64,000 nt of DNA from Apiotrichum sp. Y4204 (Eukaryota; Basidiomycota; Tremellomycetes; Trichosporonales; Trichosporonaceae). The stretch is from assembly GCA_025531455.1 (NCBI GenBank), contig JAMYHL010000028.1, positions 186,001-250,000 of the forward strand. The letters are read 5' to 3'. The notes beneath the pieces are model-generated. The model was not told the DNA's origin. It saw only the letters and a program-made list of their open reading frames with translations, and did not search any database. Positions 10,326 through 20,836 of this stretch are shown here, piece by piece. A program made the position numbers and the translations under genes. The stretch's first letter is position 1, and the number at the start of each line of letters is the position of its first letter.

Positions 10326-12660
10326 CTAATGAAATTCCTCTCGTGGATTAACCCACTGAGACGGGAGGTCCCACTGGCCAGGCGTCAGTTCTGCAGCTAA
10401 CAGCAGGAGCTGCTGCACCGAGTCGTCGGGCAGCTGCACATGAGGCTCGGGTTGTGAAGACCGCACCTCGCCGGTTTCAGGGACAGGGATGCAGCCGGCC
10501 GGCCAGCGTTCATACTGTCCGCGGAGGATCCTGGCCTGCTGTTGTCCCGCTTTCCACGTCTTTCCGACCTTGTCCAAGTACTCGAGGCACGTGTTTGCGT
10601 TAGCCCATGCCGTGGCGGCCTGCGTAAAGTCTTGCGACTGCCCAACTACGAGGAGAAACGAGATTCCCGCAGAGTAGATGATGGACGACATGGTCGGGGG
10701 CGTGAATCGGAGACTGTGTTGCTCATCCCATAAACTTGCCAGTCGGATAATTTGGAGTGCGGCTTCGTGGCAACGCTGCAGTAAGTAACTGTACCAACTC
10801 ACACAATGATTTGTTTATGATTCATGAACTCCGACCCTCAACGTGACAAGCAGAGACACTTACCTGCATCGCGACCTTGCCCATTGGCATGGTGGCGTCA
10901 CGGTCCGGAGACACAACCTTGCTAAAGGGTTGATATAGCAAATTGAGGAACCAGGCCCAGGCGAGATGAATCATCAGGATGTGCGGGAGCACAGGATCGC
11001 TTGAACCGGGCGCGATGCGCAGCTCACGAGGTAAGCATGTGGACCATGAATCGAGCTGATCGCTGTCGTCAGAAAGGTTACTAATTCGATGACCAACTGA
11101 AGCTTCTGGACCATATTTGATCCCAGGTGCGACATTTGGTCTCTCCGCTTGACAGGGTAGCTGCGGGGTAAGTATGTGGACTGGCATTGAGGGGACTCAC
11201 ATTGTGCTGATGATCTCGTTTGAGATCAGAACCAGTCGTGCCGTCTCGGTCAACGCCAAGCTCAGGTACGACTTTCGCGGCGGCAGCGAGCTGAGTGGGC
11301 CCGGCGGCCAGGTCCAGGGAATGTCATCCGTTGTTTTGTCCGCAGAGAGCAGGGGGAGCGAGTAGTCAGTCATCATCGGCCTGCGGCCGATATAGCACGC
11401 CCACAGGCCCTCCTGACAGAGAGTGCTCCAAAACGTGACGTTCCGTTCGACAAACCTCTCGGGGTCGAGCTCGCCGCCCGCGACGTGTTTCTCCTGATTT
11501 AGCTGAAGTGCCATTGCGTAGCAGAGGCGGACAGCCGTCCCCTGCACGATCCAGCCGAGCGAGTAGTTGCCCATGGTGGCCTCGAAGGATCCAAGAAGGG
11601 CGAGGGCCTGAACCGTCGCGACACAGGGTTTGGCGCATTCCCGATCCTGGTACTGAACGCCCTTGTTTCTGAATATCTTGCGAGTACTGTCGGCACGGAG
11701 ATGCTCCTCGTCCGCAAACGCGAGTCCGAGGGCGAGAACAATGTTGTGCAGGAAGGGACTGTAGTTGGGGCAGAGGCGGAACAGGTCATTCTCGGCGAGG
11801 GTAAGCGCCTGCTCCATATCGCGATAGAACAAGTGTGGAGTCACGCGTTGTGCTGCGCACTGTCAGCCTCGTCCTGGGATCATGCGATCATGACGCACCC
11901 CATGAAGTGAAATATCGGAAACAGCGATCGATGGCGGTATCGTGCTGCTGCTTTGTGAGGTGAAAGTCGGGCAAGAATCGCCGCCAGCGATCCGCCGATG
12001 ACGAAACTGTTGTTTCGCGACTGTTGCGCCGCGCCGTCCCGTCGACATCGACATCGACGTCCACCCCGTCATGACGATATGCACTCGACAGCAAGTGATA
12101 CCGATAGATTCCGCGATGATCCTTGACCTGCCGTCAGCTCTGGAAGACACCACACGACTCACCATGCAGTCGTCAATGTCCTCCGTGATGCTCTCAGCCC
12201 CGCTCGCCGACGGGGTGGGGTACATGGTCGCAGACGGCAGCGGCGCGGTGAATGGTCTGCTGACGGGCCGTGGGGCACTGTTTCCAGGGAGGGGCGTGCC
12301 CTGGTCGCCTACGATGCGCTCGAGTTCCGCAATCCGCTCGCGCAGAGCATTGCCCTCATGGCGTGGAATCGAGCGGCGCAAGTCCAAGCGCGGGTCCCAG
12401 TTACATTCGTCCTGGAACGAGTGACACGCCCCGCACACCGGCTTGCCCCCGTCACACCGCTTCTTCCTGCCGTTAGCAGCGCCAAGTGGCAAAATCCTCG
12501 GCCTCGGGGCTCCAGACTCGGCCACACGAGTCGCGCAACTTGGAAAACGTGGACTTTGGACTCGGAACTTGTAGAGGTTTGGACGCAACACTCACCGCTG
12601 TCGACAGTTTATGCACGCCTGGGAAACGTTCTTGCGGCGCATGGGCTTGTCTGGGGGCAT
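10326..12660 (-). CDS. Zn(II)2Cys6 fungal transcription factor
   Basis: Nuclear DNA-binding regulator. Exons on the minus strand: 12660-12596, 12466-12163, 12127-11899, 11852-11201, 11160-11098, 11062-10864 and 10775-10326, total 653 residues. Cysteines 16, 19, 26, 33, 36 and 43 form the binuclear zinc cluster; the first intron splits it after ACINCRQ. A putative coiled dimerisation stretch follows (LRERIAELERIVG). A fungal-specific regulatory domain starts at FLPDFHLTKQQHDTAIDRCF and includes SFEATMGNYSLGWIVQGTAVR and a later WFLNLLYQPFS. The donor at 11097 (GTTGGT, 35-nt intron) is the least certain joint. Exon 3 contains an Asp/Val dipeptide run (VDVDVDVDG). Adjacent genes suggest control of ureide or N-carbamoyl catabolism, which is inference. 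Confidence 0.85.
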
Positions 12661-12988
12661 GGTTACTGGTCGTAGGAAAGTTGGGAAGGGATGGTAAGAT
12701 GTCAGGAGTCAACAGGATTCAGCGGAAGATGCTCCGCTTGTGGTGGCGACGCCTTGCAGTCCTCGACGGTTACCCCATTCCCCCACACGCCCTGTTATAC
12801 TGTGACACAGGCCACAGAATAAGAAAGGACGCAAATAACACATGTATGCATGTCAGAATCCAGGGGGCGCCCGAACAGAGAGAGACATTCACCATCTTGA
12901 CAAACATCTCGTCACCGGAATTACGCGGATCGAACGGAAAGACCAACAGCGCAGCGCCACAGGTCTATCATGACGACTCTGTATGCCC
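12661..12988. other. Intergenic spacer
   Basis: Promoter side of the Zn2Cys6 gene and 3' side of the DUF1445 gene. No distinct motif seen. Confidence 0.5.
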
Positions 12989-13770
12989 TCAACAATCCCT
13001 CCTCCCTTTCTTGTCGAGAATGTCCTCGACCTTGAGGTCGAGACACACCATCTTGCCCGGCGCGTGCCCCAGCACCGTGCCCGGTATGCGCGAGCTCATG
13101 ACGGCCAGCTGGGGCGTGACGCCGCATCCCCAGAAGACGGGCACCTCGCCATCGCGGAACACGGGCGGATCGCCATAGTCGACGGCGTGCACGTCCTCGA
13201 TCCCCAGCGTGGCCACTGCGTCCCATCCCTGTGGCACCCGTCAGCTTTGAACTGCTCCATTGATATGTCAGGTCATGTGCCGGCACGCACCCATGCAATT
13301 GGCTCGCCGTGCGTCCGAGCGTACCGCCTCGTCGTGGCGCGCACCCTCTCGACCTCGTGGGCGGGGAATGGCCGCATCGAGACGACCGTCGTGCCCCCAA
13401 ATGCGCCAGAGGGTATGAGCTCGAGCGTGGTGCGGTACATTGGCACGTTGCGGCCGAGCTCAATGTGCCGCACCCCCAGACCAGCAGCGAGGAGAGCGGC
13501 TTCAAAGGTGAATGAGCAGCCGACTGTGTGTAAGCGTCAACGTACAGGATTTGAAGTCTTTCTCCGATCCACTGAATCACTGATTGAGAGACGCCACCCA
13601 CTTATACCCCGTTATCCCTTTATCCGTTACTCACTCAGGAAAGCCACGCTCTGGGGCGTCCAAAACGCGCGGATATCCGCCACGTCCTCCTTGACCAGTA
13701 CGCCGTCCTCGTACCTTTTCATCAGCCCATCAGCTATCAGCCACCGCCCGCATCCGTCAAACCATCTAAA

Positions 13771-13810
<40 letters not shown>

Positions 13811-14091
13811 CACACTTACACAGAGTATCCAGGCACGTCCGTCGTGATGTCTATTCCGTCCGCGACGCCCGCCGCGAACCCGACCTCGCCCGGCGCAATG
13901 CTCTCCGCGAGGAGCGGGCACGGGTTGGGGTTCCGCGCGCAGAGGGTGCGAAAGTCGTCTGCGTACGCCGAGGGGACGACGAGCAGGTTTGCCTGCACGT
14001 ACCCCGGACACATGCCTGTTGTTGGGCCGCGGAGCGCGTGGCTGCGGGCGGCGAGGCGGACCTCGGCGGCGGTCGTGTACGTCTGCGTCAT
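12989..14091 (-). CDS. DUF1445 / YcsI family protein (D-glutamate cyclase-like)
   Basis: Exons 14091-13820, 13714-13635, 13523-13291 and 13228-12989 give 274 residues, close to the roughly 260 of bacterial YcsI. Family signatures appear in order: [17 protein letters not shown], a middle DVPGYSV-YEDG joint, [46 protein letters not shown], and [16 protein letters not shown] with a closing HAPGKM. The start is the first ATG at 14091-14089 (upstream in-frame codons include no other ATG). Known members: human DGLUCY, which carries this domain, converts D-glutamate to 5-oxo-D-proline; bacterial YcsI genes lie beside KipI/KipA/PxpA genes. Intron 1 contains a 31-base homopolymer. A role in 5-oxoproline or ureide metabolism here is inference. 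Confidence 0.85.
13777..13807 (+). repeat. Poly-A tract of 31 (poly-T inside intron 1 of DUF1445 gene)
   Basis: Uninterrupted A from 13777 to 13807, preceded by a shorter A7-GT segment. It lies within the intron bounded by the donor at 13819 and acceptor at 13715 on the minus strand. Confidence 0.95.
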
Positions 14092-14432
14092 GGGCAATGG
14101 TGCGATGTGTGAATTCTGTCATGGCTTTGTTCCATCGTGAGCTTCTCCGCAGTACTGATCGTCTGCTGTTGTGTGGTCAGCGTTCCTTGGTCTGCCTTAC
14201 ACCGTGGCCTGCGCCCTCCAGGCCCTCTGAGTGGCGCACATGTGGTCGTTGTTAGTGGCGCTTCTGGAAAGGTGTGATGGGTTCGCGTCAAGGCTCAGGC
14301 CGGCATCGTTTCGGTGAATGTGGCGTGTTTCATGGAGTTCCGTATATTTCCGCTCGTCAACGTCAGTATCCGTTCAGCATCCTCTCGATTGGCGAGGTGA
14401 GATCCCAAGAATACAAGTCATCGCTACAAGGA
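14092..14432. other. Intergenic spacer
   Basis: Separates the DUF1445 start from the stop of the second Zn2Cys6 gene. No motif I can assign. Confidence 0.5.
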
Positions 14433-16717
14433 CTAAACCAAAATCACCGAGCCCATACGCACGAGCGCCTCCTTCCAGTCAAGCCCGCGGTTCTCCATCA
14501 CCATGTCGAGCGTCTCCAGCGCCGCCCGCGGCCCTGCGCTGCCCTTCCAGCACAGGCGGAACATGAAGTTGCGGTACTGCCGCTGCTCGTGGTCGAGCGC
14601 TGCTGTCGACAAAATCGTGAGCGGGATGAGAAGGCCCGCCTCGGTGCCCCATTTGACTCCCGAGAGTGCGTTGAGTCCGTGCCGCACGCATTGCTGAGGT
14701 GAGCGGCGAATGACTGGGATACGAACCTGAATCTGGTAGTCTTTCCGACTGCACTGGAAGATCTCGCGAAGGAGGAGGACGCGCAACGCGGCATGGTGTA
14801 TCTGCGGTCAGAGATGGTCCTCAACTCTCTGCTCACTAAACGTCCAATCGCCATGCGCTGTTCCATGGGATTCGAGCCATTTCGCAGCTCGCGCGCCTCG
14901 AGGTCTCTCGCAAGGCTATGCTCGAGAACAGTGATCAGCTCATCAGCCTCGATCTGGGCGGCGAGCGCGTCTCCCGGCCCCGCGGACCTGTGAGCGCGGA
15001 TAATCCGGTACACGTTCATGTGCTCGGCGACGAGCCGCGGCCCGATGGCAAATACCGCGTCAACGTCGGCACATCGCGGCGTGGACGCCAGCGCCTCGCT
15101 GAACAGCGGTATTGGCGGCTGGTTGTTCACGATCGTGAGCGTAAAGTTGTACCATGTCTGCCAAAAAGAGATGACCGTCACGAAGAACTCTTCGTGGGCC
15201 GTCAAGTCGGTCGCCTTACGAAGACACGGCCCGTACATGTCAAATAGGCGGGGGAGGAGACGCGCATTGCCATCAACGACAGCGAGAGAGACGAGCTGAT
15301 GTCAGCCGGGGAAGGAAGGAAAACTCACGATACTCAGTGCCCCTCCGAACTGCTCTCGCTCGACAATTGTAGCTTTTGATAATGTCTCAACGTTGTTCGC
15401 CAGCAGCGCGTACGCCGTTTTCCTGCCATTATGTGCGATATCGCGGAACGTGTGTGCGCCGTCAGTGCCTGTCCTGTCCATGAGATTTGCGCGATGCGTT
15501 GCGGCTGACGACAAGAGCGCGTGAAACGCGGGATTGTCCTCATTCTTGCCGGTGAGGGCTGACGACAGTGATACAGGGACAAAGTGTTTTGTGAGCGGAT
15601 TGTCGTCCGTCTCCATCGCGATCGAAATGGTCGCCTGAATGTCGATGTAGTGGTAAAATAATCGTGCCTCGATGTCTGACAGTGTGGCGATAACGGGTGC
15701 CGAGATGGTGGTAAGCAGCGCGGCACGTGGGTCAAGCGGTGCATTAAACCGCCGCTGCACATCTCGCGGCTCGACCGTGCTGTGGTACGTCTGCAAGTGG
15801 TGCGATGGCGTGTCGAGTGGTGGCTCGGCTGGCAGCTCCAGATCGGTCTGGATCGTCCCGCCCGGGCCAAATAGCAGCGACATGCTTGACGTCAACCAGA
15901 GAAGTCAGCTTCAGATTCGCTGGTTTGCACTCACGATGCAGTCATGTTCGGCACGTCCGAGCCGAACAGATCACGCAGAAGGTCGTGGAACGGATCCTCG
16001 CTGTGCGTCAGCAATGGCTAACCCCTTTGGCAGCTCACGCCTCCTGGTGATCCTGGTGCTGCACGGAATGCACGGAATGCACAGAGCCGACGTCCATACC
16101 CGGAGGCTCGAGTGGCGTCGGCGACCGAACAGGAATGAACCCCGGAGTCGATCTAATGGTGCCTGCGGACACGGCGGACACGACGGGTACGAGGGCGTTG
16201 GCGAGCGGGCTCGTGTCGGTCCGAATACTGTTCGTCAGCGCCGTACGCGACAGGGACCATGACCTGCGATCCGCAACATACGACTGTTCCGGGGAGGTGT
16301 AATCTCGCAAATACGATGTCGGGTGATAAGCCATGTTTGTCGCGTTCTGCGGGCTCTCGCTCGACCGCATCGGGTATCCATCCGACAAGCTCGCACTCGG
16401 GTCGCTGGGGGTGATGACCGACCGCGAGCGGCGGCGATTACCGAGCCTGACGCCGAGGGGCCGGTCAAAGTCGCATGCGACGCGGCGTGTCGCGCATCGT
16501 CCACAGGTCGGCCGGTTCTCGTCGCACTGGCGTCAGTGTCGGATCTCACGCGTATCTTGTCTTGCGTATCTCGTATCTCGTATCCGCGCTCGGTATTCTC
16601 ACTTTCTTACGATCCTGAGGCGTTAGGTTCCTGTGCGTCCACTGCGCGAAAGCTTACTATACGACACTGTTTGCATCCTGTCCGTGACCGGCCTTTAGTC
16701 TGCCGTGTACCTCCCAT
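14433..16717 (-). CDS. Zn(II)2Cys6 transcription factor with Fungal_trans_2-like domain and a 12-nt micro-exon
   Basis: Exons 16717-16658, 16614-16603 (12 nt), 16526-16039, 16000-15935, 15884-15329, 15295-14837 and 14801-14433 give 669 residues. Cysteines 15, 18, 25, 32, 35 and 42 make the zinc cluster; the four residues DRKK between Cys18 and Cys25 come entirely from the micro-exon, and without it the spacing would not fit the family. Spacing (2-6-6-2-6) equals that of the neighbouring regulator. A low-complexity Ser/Pro linker follows, then a long helical region (DIEARLFYHYIDIQATISIA, LLANNVETLS, EFFVTVISFWQTWYNF) typical of the second fungal regulator class. A 33-nt GT-AG stretch after YQIQ in the last exon could be an intron or be kept, as it preserves frame. 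Confidence 0.82.
16603..16614 (-). other. 12-nt micro-exon inside the zinc-cluster coding sequence
   Basis: Bases 16614-16603 encode D-R-K-K in phase 0. Upstream acceptor follows CTAAC-GCCTCAG; downstream donor is GTGAGA. It supplies exactly the missing residues of the Zn2Cys6 loop. Confidence 0.85.
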
Positions 16718-17470
16718 GAATGATGGATGCGAAGAGGTTGTGCAGATGCAGATGTAGAGCAAGGATGTGGTGGTGGATACGACGTGTCGGATGGGCGGAT
16801 GTGCGGCTGCGGATACGGATGTGAATGGTGGATGAAGAGGTGAGTCATGCAATGAATGGAATGGAATCGTGGAATGCATACAGATCGAGGTTTGTTGTGT
16901 GAGTGTGTGGGCATCTTCTTTCCGCGTAACCGGAGTGTGGAGGACAGGCAGCTGGCAGTTGGTGTGTGGCTGTGAGGGAGATGCGGGGTACACGGTGGGA
17001 AGAAATCTGGGGGGGGGTGCCTTTGTGGGGTACATGCGGGTAAGACACGGGGTGATCGAGTGAGACAGTCCCAGTCCAGACGACTCATCCCCGGGCAGTC
17101 CACTACTCCACTGTACCACTGTACCACTGTACCACTGTTGCACTGTACAAGAATCACAGGACACTGCAGCCACTGAACGACGGGCACTCAGCCACGGGCA
17201 AGGGAACAGCTCACAGTTTCAATTGCAGACATACATACAGTATGTACATGCACATGGAAGAGGTCTTGGCAGGAAAACAACCAGCAACAGACAAGGACTC
17301 ATGGACCATTCTTTGGTATTAGATTGGGAGAATGGGAATACATTTTTCGTGGCACAACTAGATTACCCGGGCGCCAACTGCGCGACTGCCCACCCTCTGC
17401 TCATGCTGCTCACTTTCTTGTACGGCCTACAACAAACAAACGCCACACTACGGAGGTGATGATGGGTGAT
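16718..17470. other. Intergenic region
   Basis: Promoter side of the second regulator and 3' side of the M20 hydrolase. The only structure noted is the 8-bp tandem repeat at 17109-17148. Confidence 0.5.
17109..17148 (+). repeat. 8-bp tandem repeat, five units
   Basis: Five consecutive CACTGTAC units; the fourth reads CACTGTTG. Confidence 0.9.
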
Positions 17471-18864
17471 CTACGAGCTGCGCTGGGCGTCAAACAGAAG
17501 GACGGCGTCGAGGAGGACCTGGGTGCCGAGGGCGCAGTCCTCGGGCTTGCAGTACTCCTCGGGGTTGTGCGAGAGGCCGTCGAGGCACGGCACAAAGATC
17601 ATGCCGGTCGGGTTGTGCAGCGCGGTGAGGCAGCTATCGTGCCCGGCGCCAGAGTAGATCTCGCGCATCTGGTCCTTGCCAACAGCGGTCTCGGCGGCGG
17701 TGCGGATCGCGCCGACACAGTCCGGGTGGAACTTGACGGCCGGGTTGGCGAACAGCGGCTCCCACTTGACGGTGCACCCGCGCGAGGTCTTGGGCTTGGC
17801 GAGCTCGTCGACCTTTGCGCGCAGCTCCTTCTCCATAGTGTCGAGCACGTCGTCCGACATGTGCCGAATGTCCATGGAAAAAGTCACACTCTTGGCGACG
17901 GTGTTGATGCTGCCCGGCTGGAGGTTGATGATGCCGGTGGTGGCGAGGCCGTCGTGTTTGGTGGCAATGTCGTTGGCGGCGCTGATGATGCGCGCGGCGC
18001 AGAGCATTGCGTCCGAACGCGCATCGAGCGGTGTCGTGCCTGCGTGCGAGTCGCGGCCGCTCACCACAATGTCGAACCAGCGGTACGCCTGGCCGCCGAC
18101 GACGACGCCGACCGACTTGTTCTCCCGCTCGAGGATCGGGCCCTGCTCAATGTGCAGCTCAAAGTGCGCGCCGAGCGGGTTCGACTTGTAGCTGCACGGG
18201 ACGTCGCCGAGGTAGCCGATGCGCTCGAGCTCGGACTTTGTGGTGATTGACTCATTGTGCACGTCGGCGAGCGCGTAGCCGTCCTCGAGAGAGACCTTCT
18301 CAGCCCACACTGCCGAGCCGTGCATCGACTTGGGGAAACGCGCGCCCTCCTCGCTGTTCCGTCAGCACTGAACACCAAAACCCAAGCTTCCAACTCACTT
18401 GGTCCAGGTGACAGCAGCGACGGGGTACTCGGTCTCGATGTTGTTGTCCTTGAGGACGCGGAGCACCTCAACAGCAGCCATGACGCCGAGGATGCCGTCA
18501 TAGCGCCCGCCAGTGGGCTGGGTGTCGAGGTGCGAGCCCATGGCGGTGGGGAGGCCGTCCTTCTTCCCCGGGCGGATACCGAACATGTTGCCCATCTCGT
18601 CAATGACGACCTTGCACCCCAAACTCTTGAGCTCGGCCGTGAACCAGTCGCGCACCAGCTTGTCGTCGTCGCTCAGCGCAAGGCGGCACATGCCCGTCTC
18701 GGTGGGAGCACTGTCGTCAGCGAAACCCACAAGCCAGCCTGGCACAAGCACACTCACTCTCCCCAGCGGTGCGCGGCACCCCACTTGCACGTCTCGTGGA
18801 GCGTGTTGTTGAGGCGCTTGGCGTTGATGCGCAGGTCGCCGGCCTGGTACGAGGTCTTGGTCAT
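17471..18864 (-). CDS. M20-family N-carbamoyl-L-amino-acid hydrolase / beta-ureidopropionase / allantoate amidohydrolase type
   Basis: Binuclear metal amidohydrolase that releases ammonia and CO2 from N-carbamoyl compounds. Exons 18864-18758, 18710-18399 and 18353-17471 give 433 residues, normal for the group. Metal ligands visible in order: GSHLDTQPTGGRYDG (His96, Asp107), TWTNEEG (Glu142), ELHIEQGP, and SHNPEEYC near the C terminus. The central dimerisation part has GRDSHAGTTPLDARSDAM and SINTVAKSVTFSMDIRH, as in yeast beta-alanine synthase and bacterial HyuC/AmaB. Substrate choice between N-carbamoyl amino acid, 3-ureidopropionate and allantoate cannot be settled from motifs. It stands divergent to a family transporter, which suggests import of its substrate. 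Confidence 0.9.
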
Positions 18865-20836
18865 GATGTTCAAAGTCTGTTTGTAATCTGCGTTGTCTGA
18901 GTGGTCTGCGGGGGTTGCTGGGCAGAGTACAGACTCGAGCTGTGGTATTATACTCTTGGCCAGCGACGAAATGACCGCAGAAACGGCGCGCCGTCTGTCC
19001 CCAACAACATACGTAAATGCAGACGAAAATACAGTCAAGCTCGGCGTCTAACTCGCATAGCAGTGTGAAGCGATGTTCCGGCCCGCGCCATCATCCGAGA
19101 AACTGAGAAACCTCACGGACATCAGCGAGAGATGGGTGGGATCGGTGGGATATCGCGGGAGTGGCGGGCGACCAGCGCGTCGGAGATGCCCACCTGCGGC
19201 ATAACATGTGCCTCTGTCCAGGGTGTGGGGAGTGCGGCTCGGTCTGATAGACTTTTGCGCGCGCGGAGACCCCGGCCGTCGACGATAAGCGCCGCCACCC
19301 AAAGTGTTGCAAGTAAACTTTTACGACTGTCTGTCGTATGCGTCTGTGCTCTTTTGTGCTTGCCGACGCAAACGCCAGTCGTTCCTGATAAGGAGGTGAG
19401 ATCACCGCATTCCATTGTCGCCGCACACATCTGGCAATCTCCACAATCTAACAATCTCCACAATCTACAACGCCGCGGTTGATCGCGGGGGTTCCGTCAT
19501 TGGCATAGTAGTACACATCTGCACGCCTGCGTCTCGATAAGCACATTAAGATCAAAGTCCTCATCGCAACGGTCGCACGGTCAACTTTTGGACGTCACGC
19601 GAACTTAATGTGGCAAGAAGGGCTCTCGTCAAGTCTGAAATGTGCATCCCCATCTTCACACGATCTCTCTCTCTGAGATTATCCCCTAACGCGTTAGAGA
19701 GTGAGAAACAGACAAAGGAGATGTATGTGCAAGCGGACAATGAGGCTTGTTCCAATACGCGCAAGGATGGTTGAGATAGTTGCTGTCAAGTTGCGCAACA
19801 CTCTGCAAGGTTGGTCTTGTGGCGCTATCTGTAGGAATCGATGTGTGAATCAGGGGGACTCCCAATCTCGCGACTCTGACATCTCCGAGCTCGTATCTAT
19901 CGGAGTACGGAGCGGCTAGACTGAAATGATACGCTGCCCAGCGAGCAAACTCCCCATATACGACGTTCTGGCTTTATCTGGTGCTGGACTGTCGCAGATG
20001 TCAGCTCTTGATGCCACGAGCCGACGCTTCCTGCCGTCGCACGACAAGTTCGCGTCCGGGGTGTGCGGGGAACACCCTTATCATCCATGGCCTGCATATA
20101 GCCGCATAACTGAACATGCAAATATGGAATGACATGAACAGCATATCAGCATGCTGCCCATTTGAGGAATTATGGATACGCGGTTGTGCAGTGGCGCTCC
20201 TCGTTCAGTGGCGGTCTGTGGCCGCGGGTGTGTCGTCCGTTACGGCCGGCCACCCCCGTCGTCCTGTTTCCATGTCCGTCGCTCAGTCCGAACCCATCAG
20301 CATTCGCGTATTTGCATCGGCGTCGGCTCAAACACGCTCAGCATCCGAATACGGTACGCATCGGCATATTCCATCGGCGCACATGACCGCCGACGTTAGC
20401 TGTCTAGCCATGGGGATCTGGTTCCCCACAGTGGCGAGAAACCAGAATTCCCCCAATCCACAATGTCTTGATAATTTATACGACTTATACGAGCCCGGCT
20501 GACCTTGGACTAAAGGCCACTAACACAGTCTGCTGACTCTGCTGATGACTCGCCTCGCCGAGAATGGCTCTGCCAAGAGATACCGCATCTATTGTTTGGC
20601 GCGGGTACCATGGTCGGGGACCCCGTTGCTGTCCTATCTTTGCGGAGACATCATCTTGCCCACCGCATTCCTCGGTCTCAAAACTTATCCCCCTGCATAT
20701 CCACCCTTGTTCCCTGTACTCCCTGTTTTCCTATCAGTTATCCGGTTCCCCAGGTTTCTGTGAGGTTTGGAGAATGCTTTAAAGGCCGCGCGGTCGGCTA
20801 AGGTTGGTATCCCCAGAGTACCCCACTTGGCCCATC
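18865..20836. promoter_or_regulatory. Divergent promoter region with five GATAAG sites
   Basis: Shared upstream DNA of the M20 hydrolase (minus) and the second transporter (plus). GATAAG occurs at 19284-19289, 19387-19392 and 19536-19541, and as CTTATC at 20078-20083 and 20684-20689; further GATAA cores lie at 19679-19683, 19974-19978 and 20738-20743. GATA factors of the AreA/Nit2 type bind such sites in fungal nitrogen genes. About one GATAAG would be expected by chance. No gene seen inside; a 17-bp direct repeat is at 19435-19467. Confidence 0.55.
19435..19467 (+). repeat. Direct repeat, two copies of about 17 bp
   Basis: CAATCTCCACAATCTA occurs at 19435-19450 and again at 19452-19467, one base apart. 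Confidence 0.85.

Noticed and set aside
13777..13807. Poly-A tract as a retroposon tail
   Set aside because: It lies inside a well-supported intron, with no target-site duplication or element sequence beside it.
12486..14140. Long plus-strand frames (230 and 385 residues) over the DUF1445 gene
   Set aside because: They run through the poly-A tract as poly-Lys and oppose conserved DUF1445 exons.
17109..17148. CRISPR-like or telomere-like array
   Set aside because: Units are 8 bp without spacers, and the sequence is not a fungal telomere repeat; a simple minisatellite.
17324..18250. 308-residue open frame on the plus strand
   Set aside because: It is the antisense shadow of the M20 hydrolase, whose minus-strand frame carries all metal-binding motifs and clean introns.
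20804..20836. Earlier start (MVSPEYPTWPI) for the second transporter
   Set aside because: It would need TTG as start; the ATG at 20837 is the first real start codon.
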